The notes under the pieces were generated by a model. It saw nothing but the letters and a program-made list of their open reading frames with translations. It was not told where the DNA came from and searched no databases. 64,000 nucleotides of DNA from positions 143,163 to 207,162 of the forward strand of contig QKWP01000345.1 in assembly GCA_003550325.1 (NCBI GenBank). The letters are read 5' to 3'. This stretch comes from Gigaspora rosea (taxonomy: Eukaryota > Glomeromycota > Glomeromycetes > Diversisporales > Gigasporaceae). Made by a program: the position numbers and the translations under genes. Below, piece by piece: positions 11,491-22,611 of the stretch (its first letter is position 1; the number at the start of each line of letters is the position of its first letter).

Positions 11491-11933
11491 ATATTTAAAC
11501 CGATAACAAAAAAAAGAATAAATTAATTAATAATAAAAAAAACAATTAAATAAAAAAAATGTAAAAAAAATTAAAATAAATTAAAATAAATAAAAAAAAA
11601 TTTAAAAAAAATAAAAACAAAAAAAATAAATAAAAGATACGTTTAAAACTAAATAAAAATAAAATTTAAAATAATTTAAAACCATAATTTAAATAAAATT
11701 TAAAACATTAAAAAAAAGTTAAAAAAAAGTTAAAAAAAAATAAATAAAAAAATTAAAAAAAAATACAATATAAATAAAAAAAAAATAAATAAAAAAATAT
11801 ACAATACGAATAAAAATAAAAATAAAAATAAATACATTATAGAAAACAATTAAAATAAAATTAAAATAAATATTAAAAGAAAAAAATTATTAAAAGAAAA
11901 AAATCATATATAAAAAAAGGCAAAAATAAAATA
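11491..11933. repeat. A-rich low-complexity tract
   Basis: Nearly pure A with scattered T (AAATAAAA, AATTAAAA, AATAAATAAA words). No coding or inverted-repeat structure is seen. It separates the mariner from the next inverted-repeat element. Confidence 0.7.
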
Positions 11934-13220
11934 GCGACCCGTCGCTATGCGACCCCTATATGATCGGCCAATCATTTTTGAGATTGGCGATCATATATAA
12001 ACAATGATCATCATTGATAGTCATTGTTTTCTTTTTTTTGTTTTTTTTTCTTCTAGGCTGTGGAGTCGAGTCGTGCTTCGCCGTTTTGCACTTTTTTTTG
12101 TAAGTTTTTTTTTTTTGTTTTCTTTTTTTCTCGTCTTTTACTGTACTTCTTTTTTTGTCATTTCAAAGTCATTTTGCCATTTCTCCATTTTGCCATTTCG
12201 CCGTTTCATTATTTCGCCGTTTCGCCGTTTTACTGTTTCGTCATTTCGTCGGTTTGCCATTTCACTGTTTCGGTTGTTTCGCTATTTCTCTAGAAGCAAT
12301 TAGGGTTAGAAGTTTTTTTTAATTTTTTTTTTAATTTTTAATTTTTTTTTTAATTTTTTTTTAATTTTTTATTTTTTTTTGCAGCCACCACGAGCATTAT
12401 GTTTTTTTATAGCGAGTAGGCACTTAAATCATATGATTATGTTTATGTTTGGATTTGTTCTTTTTTTTGAAATTTTTTTATATTTTTCTTTATTTTTTTC
12501 AGGTTTTTTTTTCGAGCTTTTATTTTTTTATATATATATTTTTTTTGATATTTTTTTTTATTTTTTTCTTTTTTTTTATCTTTTTTTTTATTTTTGTTTT
12601 CTATTATTATTATAATTTGGTGTAAACAGCGGTAAATGGCGGTGGATGTAAATTAGACTATAATATCTTTAAAAGATAAGTTTTTTTTATTTTTTATTTA
12701 TTTTTTTTTTATTTTTTTTTCAACTAATTTTTTTTCATTTTTTATCGCTATGTTTTTTTTTGTCATTGTTTGAATGGAGTCGTAGTTGAGTGGAGTCGTC
12801 ATTAAATGGAGTCGTCATTAAATAGAGTTGTTGTTAAATGGAGTCGTCGTTGGGAGTCGTCGTTACGTCGTCGTAATTGGAGTAAAGATGTTGAATAGGA
12901 ATTAGGGGTTGTTAATTTTTCTTGACCCATTTGGCGCCTTATAGGAAACTGAAGTGTTTAGGTCCGGGGGAAGTATGGTTGCAAGGCTGAAACTTAAAGA
13001 ATTGGCAGAAGGGCATCATGGGACAGTTTAGTTTAGTATAGATTCTACTAAGTTGTATTATTTTTTTTAAATTAATTAATAAAAAAAATTTTGAATAAAT
13101 ATGATGACAAATAAAATCGATCATGTGATTCATGTAACGACCGTTTAGTAACGATCGTTACATGAATCACGTGACCGATTTTTATTGGTCGAACACAGGG
13201 TCGCCATGGCGATGGGTCAC
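11934..13220. mobile_element. GCGACCC inverted-repeat element with T-rich core
   Basis: The left end GCGACCCGTCGCTATGCGAC pairs inversely with the right end (GGGTCGCCATGGCGATGGGT, then CAC); the match continues to GGCCAAT / ATTGGTCG. The interior has TTTCGCCGTTTCGTCATTTCG-like words, long T tracts (12300-12620) and a GGAGTCGTCATTAAAT minisatellite (12775-12875). Near the right end is a hairpin (13113-13185) of GTGATTCATGTAACGA-type arms. The order T-rich core, GGAGTCGT repeat, hairpin, ATTGGTCG end recurs at 60914-62687. No ORF with protein-like composition was found and no clean target duplication. Confidence 0.6.
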
Positions 13221-13499
13221 CAAAAAATAACGCCCATAAAAAAAACTATAAAAATTAATTTATAGTAACTTTAATATAAGAAATGATACAAAAAAATAAA
13301 TGATATAACAAATAATTTTAAAAAAATAAAAAATAAATACAAAAAAAATAAATGATATAACGAATAATATGAAAAAAAACTTGATACAAAAAAATAAACG
13401 ATATATAATTTAAAAAAAAAAAAAAATAAAAAAAGGCAAAGTTATAATAATTTTTTTTAAAAAACTACGTGTATGTACACGGGTACTATTAATTACTAA

Positions 13500-13846
13500 T
13501 CCGGATAAGATTGGCACTATAGCTATATTATTACCATATTTGGAATTGGGGATAAACAAATATATAAACAATATATTAGTAAATCTGTTTTAGGCCTAAT
13601 AAAAGTTTTTTTGTACTATAAATATTATTTTTTGATATGTAAAGTTGTAGAGCAGGTTCTTGTGCATCTACTAGTAAAATTTCATTAAAATCAGACTAGT
13701 AGATAAGAAGATATGAGTTAAAATTCTTTAAATCATATAAAAATTTATATATACAGGCCTGATCCAGATTTTGTACTACCTTGTTTATATATTTGTTTTG
13801 CCCCAAATCTAAATATAGAAATATTGCTGATCTTATCTGAATTGGC
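13500..13846. repeat. Fold-back repeat, about 350 bp
   Basis: Arms at 13500-13572 and 13787-13846 are inverse copies, with matched parts such as GGATAAGAT, TTGGGG and AAACAAATATATAAACA. The loop contains AAGTTGTAGAGCAGGTTCTT and CATCTACTAGTAAAATTTCA. Related wording (TTGTAGAGC followed by ATTAAAATC) occurs at 63438-63470. No target duplication was resolved. Confidence 0.5.
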
Positions 13847-14231
13847 AATTAATTGATTTGCAAATCTGCGTAATATATAAATTATAGACCAAAATTAAAC
13901 CTAATAAATAAATAATACACATAGTGTACAAATCTTTTTTTACCAAAGTAAATAAAAAAAATAACGTGCTTTTTTTACTTTATTTATTTATTTATTTATT
14001 GTTTTTAATATTTTTATTTTCCCAATGTATTCTCTCAAAAAAGGATAAATTCACCAAAATATTAAATATAACAATGCAAATTTTAAATGTTTCACTAAAA
14101 TTCAATATGTAACCATTATTTAAATTAATACTAATTCACCAAATTTTAAATTTGGACCTTGGTTTAAATTTTAACTAATTTGCTAAAAAAATATGACCTA
14201 TATAAGAGATGTCTGGAGTCCTATATTAGTT

Positions 14232-15366
14232 ATAAAGTTAGCAGACACTATTTGTTAATCTAAGGGGTATTTCTAATAGCTCAAAAAGTTGATGAGAAAA
14301 TAAAGTCTTGCCAAGACAGTTATATTTGTACTAGTGTAGTAGCTAAATAAACCTTTATTTTATTAATAGCAATTATTATACTTAGTTGTATTATTGGGCT
14401 TTTGCTATATAGTATTTATATAATAAAGATAAGACTTGTTAGAAAAAAAATAAATAATAAATATTAATTAACAATATACTAAATTTTTATTTTAGCTTAA
14501 TAATAGAAATTCTAATCCTTAATAAAATTTTCAATAATTTTAAAAAAACATATTAAAATAATTCTAGTAAACAAATTTGTCTGCTGGACAGTTAAGAGAA
14601 CTATAAATTGCCATATACAAGATTCTCCAAATATCAGACTATGTATTCGACCCAGGTGTGAATTTCAAAATCTATAATAGCCAAATGCAGTTTATTTTTT
14701 TAAAATATACTATATTTGAAAACTATGTACTAAACCCAGGGTCTAATATTATATTTAAATATTGGAAAATAAAGAAACATAGGTCTTTTATTCTTAGTTT
14801 ATAGTACTTGTATTAATTAATAGTTTTAAGTTCTATTGAACATTTTTTTTTAAAAAAAATAATAATATATATATGTATGCATATATGGAGTACAGTTAAT
14901 TAAAACAAGAATCATGTTTGAAATATTAGTATAACAAGTTTAAAAAGTTCTTATCTATGGCTCTGCAGCAAGAATTTTATAAAATCTAATTTTAGATTGC
15001 TTCTAATTACATTCAGTATTTAAAAAAGATATTGCTAAAATTTCATTATATAATCTTTAAATACAAATATATAGTTAAATATCTGCTTTATTCAATAGTA
15101 TTTTTAACTCATTTTTGCAAAAAATGCTATGAGTCTTGTTTAGGAATAAAGTTCAATATTGATCATTATCATATAAATCATTATACAAAAAAATTTTTTA
15201 TATAATAAATACAAAAAAATTTGCTACTAATAAAACTTTTTAAAAATACTAACTATTTTTATCAAAATTTTGTAGCAATAGATAAGACTTTCTATTTATA
15301 GTAGTTAAACTTTAAATCCAAAATATTATTTAAAAAAACTATTAATATAAATAGTAAAATTTGCAT
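14232..15366. other. AT-rich stretch without a gene
   Basis: Apart from the possible outer inverted-repeat end at about 14578-14596, I see no coding sequence, tandem array or element with clear ends. Confidence 0.5.
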
Positions 15367-15374
15367 AAATCAAT

Positions 15375-15534
15375 TAGGGATTGGAACTGTTTAACCATTT
15401 AAAAATTGCTTTATAGTTCTGAGCAGAATTATATTGGTAGTAGACTGAAATTATTTTAATACTAGCTAAATTAAACAGTTAAATAGTTAAATAATTAAAC
15501 AATTAAGAAAAATTTTAGGTAGTTCCAATCCCTA
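15375..15534. mobile_element. hAT-type MITE, 160 bp
   Basis: Ends are TAGGGATTGGAACT and AGTTCCAATCCCTA, a perfect 14-base inverted repeat. An exact 8-bp duplication AAATCAAT lies at 15367-15374 and 15535-15542. The interior is AT-rich with TAATTAAACAGTTAA words and has no ORF. Perfect ends and duplication suggest a fairly young insertion. Confidence 0.9.
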
Positions 15535-15649
15535 AAATCAATTCTAGATAGTGCAAAAAATTTATTTTGACAAGTTTCTAGAATAAATATTGCCCAATCT
15601 AAATCAACTACAATACCATGACTATATAGCTAAATAATTGATATTATAG

Positions 15650-15950
15650 CATTATTAGAAGTTCAGAATATTGTAAACACTATCCAAAGATGCCTAATGA
15701 ATAATAACATTTTCATCATTGATGAATAATAAACCATTCATCAAGCAATTGCTAAATATTAATTTGACAAATGACAAAGCTATAACGAATGATGAAACCT
15801 ATAATAAAACATGTGATAATTAATGAAGCATAAAAATTATTCTTTTTTTTATAATAGAAACAAATTGATCTATGTGAGGTTAATATTTTTTGTTTGCATT
15901 ATTATATCTACCCATTTCTACTTTCATTTGTTATTGTTTCTTTTTTATAA
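15650..15950. repeat. Dispersed repeat, copy A (ATGAATAATAA / TTTATAATAGAAA)
   Basis: Irregular ATGATGAA and AATGACAAA words are followed at 15840-15930 by TTTTTTTATAATAGAAACAA, GATCTATGTGAGGTTAATAT, CATTATTATATCTACCCA and TTTCTA. The same order occurs at 37720-38060, so the two are copies of one repeat, clearly diverged. Confidence 0.55.
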
Positions 15951-16077
15951 ACATATTCAATAAAGGTCATAGAAAGATATTTATTTGATTGGTTAATTTT
16001 TGATAATCTATCTGTGATTGTCTGTAATAATTAAACAATCAAATTATATAATTTTTGAAAATATTTATCATTTTAAT

Positions 16078-16253
16078 AGAACTATAAAATATATATAGAT
16101 AGGTCAGATTTATTATAAAATTACCAAAAATAGAAAGATTTAAAGAAAACTTTCAAAAATAAGCAAAATATTACTATAAATAGAAATGATCTATATAAAA
16201 AACCCAAAATAAGCAAACTAATATCTGACCTATTATGTATATTTTAGGGTCCT
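16078..16253. mobile_element. AGGACCCC-family MITE, 176 bp
   Basis: The left end AGAACTATAAAATATATATA and the right end ATATTTTAGGGTCCT are an imperfect inverted repeat that continues into GATAGGTCAG / CTGACCTAT. The flanks are ATTTTAAT (16070-16077) and GTTTTAAT (16254-16261), an 8-bp duplication with one mismatch. The interior repeats AAAAATAAGCAAA and AAAGATCTATA-like words, as in the copies near 28.3-29.1 kb. Confidence 0.8.
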
Positions 16254-16261
16254 GTTTTAAT

Positions 16262-16982
16262 AATATTAGAAAATACAAAAAAACTTAATATAAAGAAACT
16301 TACAAACTAACAAATATATGCAAAAGAAATTTATTGCAAATATTTAGAGGTTATATTGATATATGTAAAAGTAATATATATGTAATATTTATTATTAACA
16401 ACTCTGAATTTATTAAAAATCTACAATATATAAACAAACCTTTAATTTTAGTTGACAACCCTAGCATTCCACTGTACTACAAAAACCAACCAATTTAAAT
16501 ATTAAATTTGGTTCTTCTACTATTAAAGAGCTTGGCATTTGTTTGAATCAAATAGTTGCAATAAATATTTATTTAGATCTAATATAATAAAACAGTTTTA
16601 GATGAAAAACATTTCCAGTTACCTTTATTTATAGTATAATTTTTTATATTTCAATAAATGGTCATATATTTTGTCTTCTAAGCAAAGTTAGCAAGGAGTA
16701 TAATTATTTTTTGTATAGTAAATAATAACATTCATTCGAAACTAAGAATAACTTTTGTAAAGATATTTTATTAGTAAAACATTACATTTCCAAAAAGTAC
16801 TCTAATGCATATAAATAAGTTACAAAGGCAATTGATCTATATTAGCCAATCAAATAAATGTCTAACCATAAATATAAAGAAGTTGACCATCCAAAGATTT
16901 CTAATAAGCCTTACAAACAAAAAAACTACTAATACAAAAAAAATATAAAACCTTTAAAACTTAAAAAGATAATAAATAAAGC
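16262..16982. other. AT-rich flank of the LINE
   Basis: No ORF of coding character, tandem array or inverted repeat is recognised. It includes the LINE insertion site at its right edge. Confidence 0.5.
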
Positions 16983-17008
16983 TATATATTATCTTTTTTT
17001 TTTTTTTA

Positions 17009-17041
17009 ACTCTTTGACGGCCTCGTCAATGCTTTATTAAG
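17009..17041 (-). promoter_or_regulatory. LINE 3' end: CTTAATAAAG plus terminal hairpin
   Basis: On the - strand CTTAATAAAG (17041-17032) is followed by the perfect hairpin TTGACG-AGGC-CGTCAA (17029-17014), AGAGTT and the poly(A). AATAAA can serve as a polyadenylation signal, and in many LINEs a 3'-terminal stem-loop is recognised by the reverse transcriptase to start target-primed synthesis. The role here is inferred from position. Confidence 0.55.
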
Positions 17042-17198
17042 TATTTAATAATTTCTACTACAATCAGTGGATTATATACTAAGAAACTATAATGAGCCTT
17101 AATTGACAAGCTTGACCCCACCCGGCTACCTTTTCTGGAGCCCAGATGTGACTCGTCGCACTGGGCCCTTAAAGGCCCAGAACTTCTGTCAATCACCA

Positions 17199-20100
17199 TC
17201 AAATTGGAGTTCCCTTCAGAGTTTCATAAAAGTTTCCAAACAACTTTTCCAACATCCTTTCGACCTCTTCTTTTTTCTTTGCCCTCCCTGCTTCAGCATT
17301 AGAATCAAGCTCCCTTGACTTCTTCCGGCTCCCCTTGGGTCTCGAGGCCGATTTTTCTCTCTTCTTTTCTGCCGTTATTCCTTGACTTTCTTCCCATTTA
17401 CTAAACCTTTTGCATCTCTCCTTCCATATGATTTCGAAAAACCCTTTCCATAAAGCGAAAAGAAACTTATCAACCAGTAATTTTTCCATGTTGTGCCCAA
17501 TGCCCATACTCTGTAAATCCAAGATAACTTCTATTGGGACAACATACTTAATCGCTGCTACTCTTAAATCTTTCCGTCTACTATTGTGTAAACTGAAAAA
17601 AGCTTGCCTTATTGCGGACTGATCCAAGACTTTTGTTGTTTCATTGTCCAAAATATTCCATGCTTCTTCTAATGCCAAATCCTCCACCTTTTCCCAATTA
17701 GTTCCATGTGCTCGGCATGTAGCTAAATGGTCCTGTGTTTCAACTTCTTTGGCATCACATAGAACACATATTTCAGAAGTATATAGTTCTGGTTTCCTTT
17801 CCGACAAGACTGTTAAGACTGGCAATTTCTCGCTTATACATTTAACCAGAAAGCTCTTCCTTTCACTCTTGATTAGTGAATCACCCCATATTCCCTTGAG
17901 GCTCTTTAGAAAATTCCAGAAAGCTTTCCAATAAAACTTTTTCTCCTTTGCTTCTGGTTCGAGCTTTTTGATACTTTCACTACACCACCATGCTGCTTTA
18001 TTTCTGAGTTCCTGCCCTTTCTTTAAAATCAGTTTGATAGGCACTTCAAGTCTTCTTTCTTCCCGCATTGACCAAAACAGAAGCCTCTCACTTTTGACGC
18101 TTTCAGCTTTTAACGATAACCTTTGTAGCATTCCGCTTTTTGCTAGATGTAGTGCTTCCAACATAGGGCTTTCTTCGATGTTTTCTTCATTTTTGGTTAA
18201 CGTCAAGTTTATGTTCTTTGCCTTTACCAGGTCTAGAATACTAGCAATTGCTGATGGACAATTCATTTTCAATAATGCTGAGGCTGTCCAGTCCATCCCC
18301 ACTTTACTTAAACTCGTTAATGCAGCATCATTTTCTGAGATTACTTCTACCACTGCATCACAGCCCACAGTCAAACAAACCGTCCATAAAGCAATCAATT
18401 CCAACTGCAACGACAAGGGCCAACTATCTACATTAAGGCTCAATTCATCTAATCTATTTTCTTCTATACTATCGAAACTAATCCAACCTATACCACAATT
18501 TACTTTCCCTACACTACTGTTTAACTTCGCTAAACTATTTATATAAAATCTAATATTTGTTGATTTACTCTCTATATTCCTCCTCAATTTATCCATAAAA
18601 AACCCTTCCAATACTCTATCCAAATGCAAGTTCCTAATTAACTCAACTTCCCATCTTTCTATTACAATTTCGTCTACTATTTTACTTTCTCTACTCATAT
18701 ACATGCACAAATCGGCCTTGTTTTGTAAACAACTATCCAACTCTACTCCCAATTTCCACGTAGCTTCGTCCACTCTAGATACTGGAATTACTGTTCCATT
18801 TGCACAAAATTTGCGTTTAATCTGACACTTCAGCGGTAACCCCCTCCTACTATTTGTTGAGTCGCTACAACCGGAACATCTTGATAGCAACCCAAGTGAA
18901 AGGTCTGAGTCTTTTTTTTCCTGCCAATGCTCTAATACAAAGGTCGCATTGCTTTTCCTTTCTATTCTTCCGATTAGCTTTCCAGCTTCGCTGTTCCAAC
19001 AAATCCATTCTTTTCTTCTTTTGTCGACTGATATGTTATCTTTTTGTAGGATAATACTTAAACTGTTAGGGTTTCGCGCTATGTATTCTGGACGCAAATT
19101 TGGTCTTGAACTTGACTTATCTACCAACTGGTTCTGTAGAATCTTGTACCAATCTGCCACTCTTCCCCTTTTTGCTACTTTTCTACCACTTTTCAACCTT
19201 TGCCAAGATAATAACCGTTTTCCATCTGTACTAATTATCTGGTTTATATAAAAGAGGCCTAAATTTTGTAGACTTCTGATTGCTTTTTTTAACTCCTTTT
19301 CTCCTAGTGATTCTGTGAAGGTTGCACCCTCACCGTTCACTTTCCATAAACTTTCACTTCGGGAAAAGCTTAGACCTTTCTTTTTTGCTTCTATTAAAAC
19401 ACGACATGCGAAATTATCTTTCCATAGACCTTTATATTTGTTTAGCTCTGATGCCACCCAAATGTCTTCCGTTAGTCTTGCCTTTAAACATCCTTGCATT
19501 ACTCGTGCTTTAACTGCTTCTCCTATTGGATCATTCCTATTTAAATTCGTATACACTGTTTTTATCTGCCTTGCTACTACTTCATCCGCCAAGAATTTTA
19601 TTCCTCCCAGTTCTTCTGAGTTGATTATCCAGTCCGGTGTGTTTTTGGCTAATCCCAATTTCCGTTTACACAACAACACAAAGGGGCGGTGAATGCTTCT
19701 TAAAATGTTTTCCTCTAACCATACTGCTTGTAGCATGTAGCTTACTTTTGGCAATATGCACATATTATTAATATATGCCAACTGACTCCATGACATTTTT
19801 TTCCTATGTAGGGTTTTAACTGCCATATTCACCGTAGCTCTTGCTTTCTGTATGATAGGTTTCTTCTGTGATCCGCTACTTAGCCATACCCCTAGGTATC
19901 TTATTGACGTATTGCCATCTTCTTCCTCTACTTTACTCTTACCGAAACTTATACTCTCTTTAGATCTGCTTGGTAAAGACCTTGACTTTCCCTTCACCAC
20001 CAACAATTTCGATTTTGCACCGTTGATTTCAATATCATTCAATCTAAAAAAACTATCAGCAATTCTACATATTTCTTCTAACTGTTCTTTGTTATTAGCT

Positions 20101-22592
20101 ATCCACACCGTATCATCCGCATATGCTAACGTCGCATATCTTGTAATTTTTATAATTTTTTTGTTCCTCGCAATATCAGTCGGAATCTCTACTTCGGCCT
20201 TAAAGCCTAAACTGCCATTTCTTTGAACTCTACACAATAATGGATCATAGAAGATTCTCCACACCAAGGGCGACAGTACTTCTCCTTGATCTATACCATC
20301 CCCAGCCACGAATTTCTTAGTTAACCCTTCAGTGGTTATTACTTGAAACTGCCTCCCCTCGAATAGGTTCATAATGAATTTAATAGTAATTTGCGGGAGT
20401 TTAATTCTTCTAAGAGCCAATCTTAAACCCTCTAATGGAACTGAGTCGAAAGCCTTTTTCATATCTTGGAATAACAGCCAAAGGTCTTCTCCCTTTTCTT
20501 TCGCCTCTTCTATTAGTGCATTCAAGATATGAATTGGACCCTCCGTTGAGTCTCCTTTTAGGCCTGCAAAGTTTCTTCCCTCCAATATTTCCTTTTCTTT
20601 ACAAATTTTGCTTAACCTTCTTGCTAAGACTCTTGTGACCACTTTCCTGAAAGATTCTATTAAGGCTATTGGTCGAACTTTGTGTAGGTCAAACCCCCAA
20701 TCGTCATCTTTTGGGATCAAATATAGTTGTGCTATTTTCCATTTTTTTGGCACGTAACCAATTTTTATACAAGCCTCTGCAAGCTTACGAAATAGGTCTT
20801 GTGTTTCGGAGTTCGCTTCTTTTATTAATCTATAACTTATATTAGAGATTCCTGGCGCCTTATTACTTTTTAACTCCCTTAACGTTAACTCCCATTCTTC
20901 TCTTGTTATACTTTCGTTTATCGTTTCGAACCATTTCTCATCTATTTTTTCTATTGGTTCAAATTCACTGGCCCAAGGTTCTTTCATTTCTACATAATTA
21001 CTCTTTCTTCTTCTGAATTGTACTTCAAAATGATTTACTACCTCTCTCTCCAAATCTGCTGGTTCCAGAACTAAGCTTCTTTTCCCCTCCTCAAACTTGG
21101 CTATTCTGTCTAGTGTTATTTTCCTATATGGTCTTTCTAAAAGGTTTCTCAACATTTTCCCCTGTTCGTCCTTGATCATTTCGACCCTTTTGTTTATACA
21201 CTCTTCGATATTTCTTTTTTTGAGCTCCTCAGCTTCTTGCTCCCTGCTTTTGTTTAAAATTTTGTACCAACTCTTTAAGTCATCAAGACTTTCTTGGTAC
21301 TGCCTCTCATCTATCACATGAATACTTATGTCTAAAACTCCTTCTAATTTTCGAATTTCTTCGTTGATTAACTCTAACTTCTCTACTTTAGTATTTGTTT
21401 TTATAGCCGTCTTCAAGGTCCAAATGATTTTTCTTAGCGCTGTGGTAGCTTTCGCTAATTTGGTCGATTTTCCTAACTTTTCCTTTCTTTCAGATAAGTT
21501 GTTCCAAACTTTTTTCCTTGGAATCGCGATTCTTGCTGCTTTCAACAAACAACCTTCAACTGTGTCCCATATTTCATCTAAAAAGTCTTCTTTATAATCT
21601 ATCATTTCCCTATTCAAAAAATTCCTGATTTTATTCTTTTCCTTTAGCGACATCCACAAAGCCTCTCTAAATACGTCCCAGTCCTCCTCCTGTGTCTCGT
21701 CAAATAGGAATTTGTACCGAAATGAACCATTCCTCTTAATCTTCGCTAAACCTTTTCTTCCTATAAGTCGATTAAGTAATAACTTTGCGGTTACTGCTTT
21801 GTGGTCGCTTCCTGTGAAAATCTCTACCTCCCGGATTTCAGCATCCATCAGTCCTGAGGAAAGATCCTCTGAGACCCATATATAATCTATTCTAGTTTCC
21901 ACAACGTTATTTGTCCAGGTGTACTCCTTTGCTTCTGGGTTAACTTCCCTGAAAGTATCCACAAAGCTCATTTTCCTTAGCCATCTAAAAATGGGAAAAT
22001 TATATCTCTTTTTGTTACTGTTACTATGATCTAATGAAACTTCTACCACTTGGTTAAAGTCCCCCAATACTATATAATTACTACTTAGGCCTCCATTCGT
22101 TACTATTTTAACCAATTCTTGCTGTATATATTTCTCTATTGATTTGTTGTTTGGTGGAAAATACACCACTACTACGACTATTTCTATTTGCTTAAAGAAA
22201 AACCTAGCCACTAACATATATTCTGAAATTCTATCAATTTTGCCTAAATGTTTTTCCCACTTGTTACTGACTATAATTCCTACACCAGATCCCTTTTTTT
22301 TATTCCCGTCTGCATTTGCCCAGTAACTTTTGTTTTCTTTATCTTCTATCATAATGTACCTTCCCTCCTTTTCCGAAATATTTGATTCTACTATCCCTAA
22401 AATGTCTATCTTTTCTAATTTTTTCCACTCTAGTAAGTTGTCTAACTTACTCTTTTTCGTCTTTATTCCATTAATATTGTGACATGCTATTAACAGCTCT
22501 TCGAATTCTTCTTTTCTCTTCCCCGAATCTACAGTATTTCCTACCAAGAGGTTGCTCGTAGTTACTGTAGCCCCTACGCCCTCTGTTTCCAT
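17199..22592 (-). CDS. LINE ORF2: APE endonuclease, reverse transcriptase, RNase H-like
   Basis: 1797 residues, uninterrupted. Residues 33-272 are an exonuclease-endonuclease-phosphatase (APE) domain with HNING (38-42), GIVES (E69), LGDFN (D178, N180), RIDY (D236) and GSDHKA (D263, H264). A basic linker leads to the reverse transcriptase at about 570-900: KAPGISNISYRLIK, PIALIES, LLFQDMKKAFDSV (D710), DGIDQGEVLSPLVW and the catalytic AYADDTVW (D826, D827). At about 1347-1480 a divergent RNase H-like region has FYINSLAKLN where the first Asp is expected, LELIALW (E1398) and ENDAALTS (D1422). A C-terminal C-X2-C-X9-H-X3-C motif (C1609, C1612, H1622, C1626) matches the zinc motif of many LINEs. 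It nicks target DNA and copies LINE RNA there. Codon use and GC content differ from flanking DNA. Internal starts are possible, but the ATG at 22592 fits the spacing to ORF1. Confidence 0.95.
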   Translation of the reverse strand: METEGVGATVTTSNLLVGNTVDSGKRKEEFEELLIACHNINGIKTKKSKLDNLLEWKKLEKIDILGIVESNISEKEGRYIMIEDKENKSYWANADGNKKKGSGVGIIVSNKWEKHLGKIDRISEYMLVARFFFKQIEIVVVVVYFPPNNKSIEKYIQQELVKIVTNGGLSSNYIVLGDFNQVVEVSLDHSNSNKKRYNFPIFRWLRKMSFVDTFREVNPEAKEYTWTNNVVETRIDYIWVSEDLSSGLMDAEIREVEIFTGSDHKAVTAKLLLNRLIGRKGLAKIKRNGSFRYKFLFDETQEEDWDVFREALWMSLKEKNKIRNFLNREMIDYKEDFLDEIWDTVEGCLLKAARIAIPRKKVWNNLSERKEKLGKSTKLAKATTALRKIIWTLKTAIKTNTKVEKLELINEEIRKLEGVLDISIHVIDERQYQESLDDLKSWYKILNKSREQEAEELKKRNIEECINKRVEMIKDEQGKMLRNLLERPYRKITLDRIAKFEEGKRSLVLEPADLEREVVNHFEVQFRRRKSNYVEMKEPWASEFEPIEKIDEKWFETINESITREEWELTLRELKSNKAPGISNISYRLIKEANSETQDLFRKLAEACIKIGYVPKKWKIAQLYLIPKDDDWGFDLHKVRPIALIESFRKVVTRVLARRLSKICKEKEILEGRNFAGLKGDSTEGPIHILNALIEEAKEKGEDLWLLFQDMKKAFDSVPLEGLRLALRRIKLPQITIKFIMNLFEGRQFQVITTEGLTKKFVAGDGIDQGEVLSPLVWRIFYDPLLCRVQRNGSLGFKAEVEIPTDIARNKKIIKITRYATLAYADDTVWIANNKEQLEEICRIADSFFRLNDIEINGAKSKLLVVKGKSRSLPSRSKESISFGKSKVEEEDGNTSIRYLGVWLSSGSQKKPIIQKARATVNMAVKTLHRKKMSWSQLAYINNMCILPKVSYMLQAVWLEENILRSIHRPFVLLCKRKLGLAKNTPDWIINSEELGGIKFLADEVVARQIKTVYTNLNRNDPIGEAVKARVMQGCLKARLTEDIWVASELNKYKGLWKDNFACRVLIEAKKKGLSFSRSESLWKVNGEGATFTESLGEKELKKAIRSLQNLGLFYINQIISTDGKRLLSWQRLKSGRKVAKRGRVADWYKILQNQLVDKSSSRPNLRPEYIARNPNSLSIILQKDNISVDKRRKEWICWNSEAGKLIGRIERKSNATFVLEHWQEKKDSDLSLGLLSRCSGCSDSTNSRRGLPLKCQIKRKFCANGTVIPVSRVDEATWKLGVELDSCLQNKADLCMYMSRESKIVDEIVIERWEVELIRNLHLDRVLEGFFMDKLRRNIESKSTNIRFYINSLAKLNSSVGKVNCGIGWISFDSIEENRLDELSLNVDSWPLSLQLELIALWTVCLTVGCDAVVEVISENDAALTSLSKVGMDWTASALLKMNCPSAIASILDLVKAKNINLTLTKNEENIEESPMLEALHLAKSGMLQRLSLKAESVKSERLLFWSMREERRLEVPIKLILKKGQELRNKAAWWCSESIKKLEPEAKEKKFYWKAFWNFLKSLKGIWGDSLIKSERKSFLVKCISEKLPVLTVLSERKPELYTSEICVLCDAKEVETQDHLATCRAHGTNWEKVEDLALEEAWNILDNETTKVLDQSAIRQAFFSLHNSRRKDLRVAAIKYVVPIEVILDLQSMGIGHNMEKLLVDKFLFALWKGFFEIIWKERCKRFSKWEESQGITAEKKREKSASRPKGSRKKSRELDSNAEAGRAKKKEEVERMLEKLFGNFYETLKGTPI

Positions 22593-22611
22593 TGATACAA
22601 CTTTGGCGCCC

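Larger units (their letters stand above)
6301..14222. mobile_element. Large inverted-repeat element (about 7.9 kb) with AGGACCCC ends
   Basis: The left end AGGACCCCAGACATCTCTCA (6301) is matched in inverse at the right end, TGAGATGTCTGG-like into GGAGTCCT (14222); the inverted repeat runs about 30 bases with a few mismatches. Immediately outside are exact copies of ATATTAGT (6293-6300 and 14223-14230), an 8-bp target duplication. The interior has an LTR-like remnant, a Tc1-like element, a mariner, another inverted-repeat element (11934-13220) and a fold-back at 13500-13846. No transposase of its own is visible, so the original element may have been much smaller and grown by nested insertion. 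Short members of the family occur at 16078, 28261, 28718 and 28866. Confidence 0.7.

Noticed and set aside
12004-12615. Forward frames of 77-99 residues rich in Phe
   Set aside because: Same cause: T-rich low-complexity core of a transposon-like element.
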